DNA from: Acinetobacter piscicola
GTDB taxonomy: Bacteria > Pseudomonadota > Gammaproteobacteria > Pseudomonadales > Moraxellaceae
Direction: 5' to 3'
DNA: 64,000 nucleotides
Assembly: GCF_015218165.1 (NCBI RefSeq)
Contig: NZ_CP048659.1
Span: 2,232,001 to 2,296,000 of the forward strand
This document shows positions 63,275 to 64,000 of the stretch, piece after piece. The notes below the pieces were generated by a model. The model saw nothing but the letters and a program-made list of their open reading frames with translations, had not been told where the DNA came from and ran no database searches. Position 1 is the stretch's first letter, and each line of letters opens with the position of its first letter. The translations under genes and the position numbers were made by a program.

Positions 63275-64000
63275 TCAACCATATTGCTTTTGTAGATAAT
63301 TTACGATTGATTCAGATTCAAATAGTTGAGCACCTGTATTTGGATCAACTAAATAAGGGACTTGAATATCCTTTTTGACCCGCCCCATCACAGGAACAAC
63401 TTTTTCACGCTTACCGCCCGCCAAAGGCACATATTTACCAGGCTTTAAACGCAATACTGATGGCCCTTGATCTTGCCAACGCTCTTTTGCCACATTATGA
63501 AAAATAAAAGGAATTTCTAGTTCAGTTAACACCCCACGTACCACACGGGTATATGGACTTGCCTCAAAGCCCCACAACTCTAAAAGTTGCTCAGGTGCTG
63601 CACGATGAATAATTTTTTTATTGATCCACACACCGCGTGCACCATTAATCAATGTACCCGCAAATGCTACAAGCGGTAATTTTGGATAATGTGCATATTT
63701 CTTGGGTATTTGACCATTTTTGCCATAATTTTTAAAAAGATAATGCACAATATCTTGCGATTCATACAACTTTTCGCCTGTATTTTCATCGACTAAAAAT
63801 GGAAATTGTGCTTTTCCACCTTGTTCTTTGACAATTTTACGGTATTTAGTTCCCCCTTTTGGACAAGGATATACCTCATAATCCAAGTTCAATAAAGTCA
63901 TCACCTCACGAACACGGCGACAAAATGGTGAACCTTCAAACTCGTACAGCTTTAACGCTTTTTCAGGCTGATTGGGAAATGGCGTACCATTTGCGCCACG
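63275..64000 (-). CDS. Tandem thioredoxin-fold (GST N-terminal-like) protein, 5' end beyond the edge
   Basis: At least 241 codons, open to the right edge. Two similar domains lie in tandem. The first has LYEFEGSPFCRRVREV, FPFLVDENTGEKLYESQDIV and YLFKNYG; the second has LELWGFEASPYTRVVRGV, VPYLVDPNTGAQLFESESIV and YLQKQYG. Both keep the cis-Pro and the ESxxIV contact typical of GST N-domains. Only the first has a cysteine in the SPFC position; the second has Thr. It may bind glutathione or act as a redox protein; function is not known. Confidence 0.75.
   Translation of the reverse strand, partial: RGANGTPFPNQPEKALKLYEFEGSPFCRRVREVMTLLNLDYEVYPCPKGGTKYRKIVKEQGGKAQFPFLVDENTGEKLYESQDIVHYLFKNYGKNGQIPKKYAHYPKLPLVAFAGTLINGARGVWINKKIIHRAAPEQLLELWGFEASPYTRVVRGVLTELEIPFIFHNVAKERWQDQGPSVLRLKPGKYVPLAGGKREKVVPVMGRVKKDIQVPYLVDPNTGAQLFESESIVNYLQKQYG

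Noticed and set aside
1..64000. CRISPR arrays, tRNA or rRNA genes
   Set aside because: No regularly spaced repeats, cloverleaf-like blocks or rRNA-like stretches were noticed on reading, although no scan program could be run.

Overview
The window is AT-rich bacterial chromosome. Gene content and order (KtrAB, a CydP-CydABX-YbgE operon, an iscRSUA-hscBA-fdx operon, TrpI-like/trpBA, PurT, GlnD, an OMPLA phospholipase, a membrane class III adenylate cyclase) and many short Acinetobacter-like hypothetical proteins point to a gammaproteobacterium of the Moraxellaceae, most likely Acinetobacter. This is inferred from protein character; no database search was run. No tRNA, rRNA or CRISPR array was seen.

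Left part (1-13974). A phosphonate-type (2-aminoethylphosphonate-like) uptake locus is cut by the left edge: ABC ATPase, lipoprotein binding protein and a GntR/UTRA regulator, with a perfect 30-bp palindrome between regulator and binding protein. Two tandem paralogous hypothetical genes follow. Then come ktrAB (potassium uptake), pldA plus a large M16C metalloprotease, a four-repeat membrane protein, and an adenosine kinase / Rieske protein / OB-fold membrane protein run.

Mobile-element zone (14249-21625). An intact IS5-family element with 14-bp flanking direct repeats sits just upstream of the cytochrome bd operon (cydP-cydA-cydB-cydX-ybgE). Downstream of cyd is a scar: a broken 3' half of a second IS5-type element, a frameshifted and truncated IS3-family element, an orphan membrane-protein ORF, the 5' part of the same second IS5-type element in opposite orientation, and a truncated membrane-protein gene. 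The layout fits one element split by an inversion.

Middle (21847-36522). Housekeeping and transport: purT, glnD, dapC, an RND efflux pair (adaptor plus pump, no outer-membrane channel), and trpBA on the minus strand with a divergent TrpI-like LysR regulator. A small membrane protein, an Lrp/AsnC regulator and a GST-like protein follow.

Organosulfur region (36900-44457). Two SfnB/DszC-type flavin oxidoreductases, one NtaA/SnaA/DszA-type flavin monooxygenase, two tandem MetQ-like binding proteins without a lipobox cysteine, and MetN and MetI form a seven-gene co-directional run. It looks like an import-and-desulfurise pathway for an unidentified organosulfur compound and is the best candidate here for an incompletely described system.

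Right part (44651-64000). A hypothetical gene, ychF, a small secreted protein, ppiD, hup, a phasin-like protein and a UbiJ-like membrane protein precede the isc operon. The isc promoter carries a near-consensus type 1 IscR site over its -35 box, and two strong hairpins lie between iscS/iscU and iscA/hscB. The 13-bp core of the IscR site recurs exactly upstream of cydP. The window ends with a class III adenylate cyclase, a HIT protein, mfd, two hypothetical genes and a tandem thioredoxin-fold (GST-N) protein cut by the right edge.
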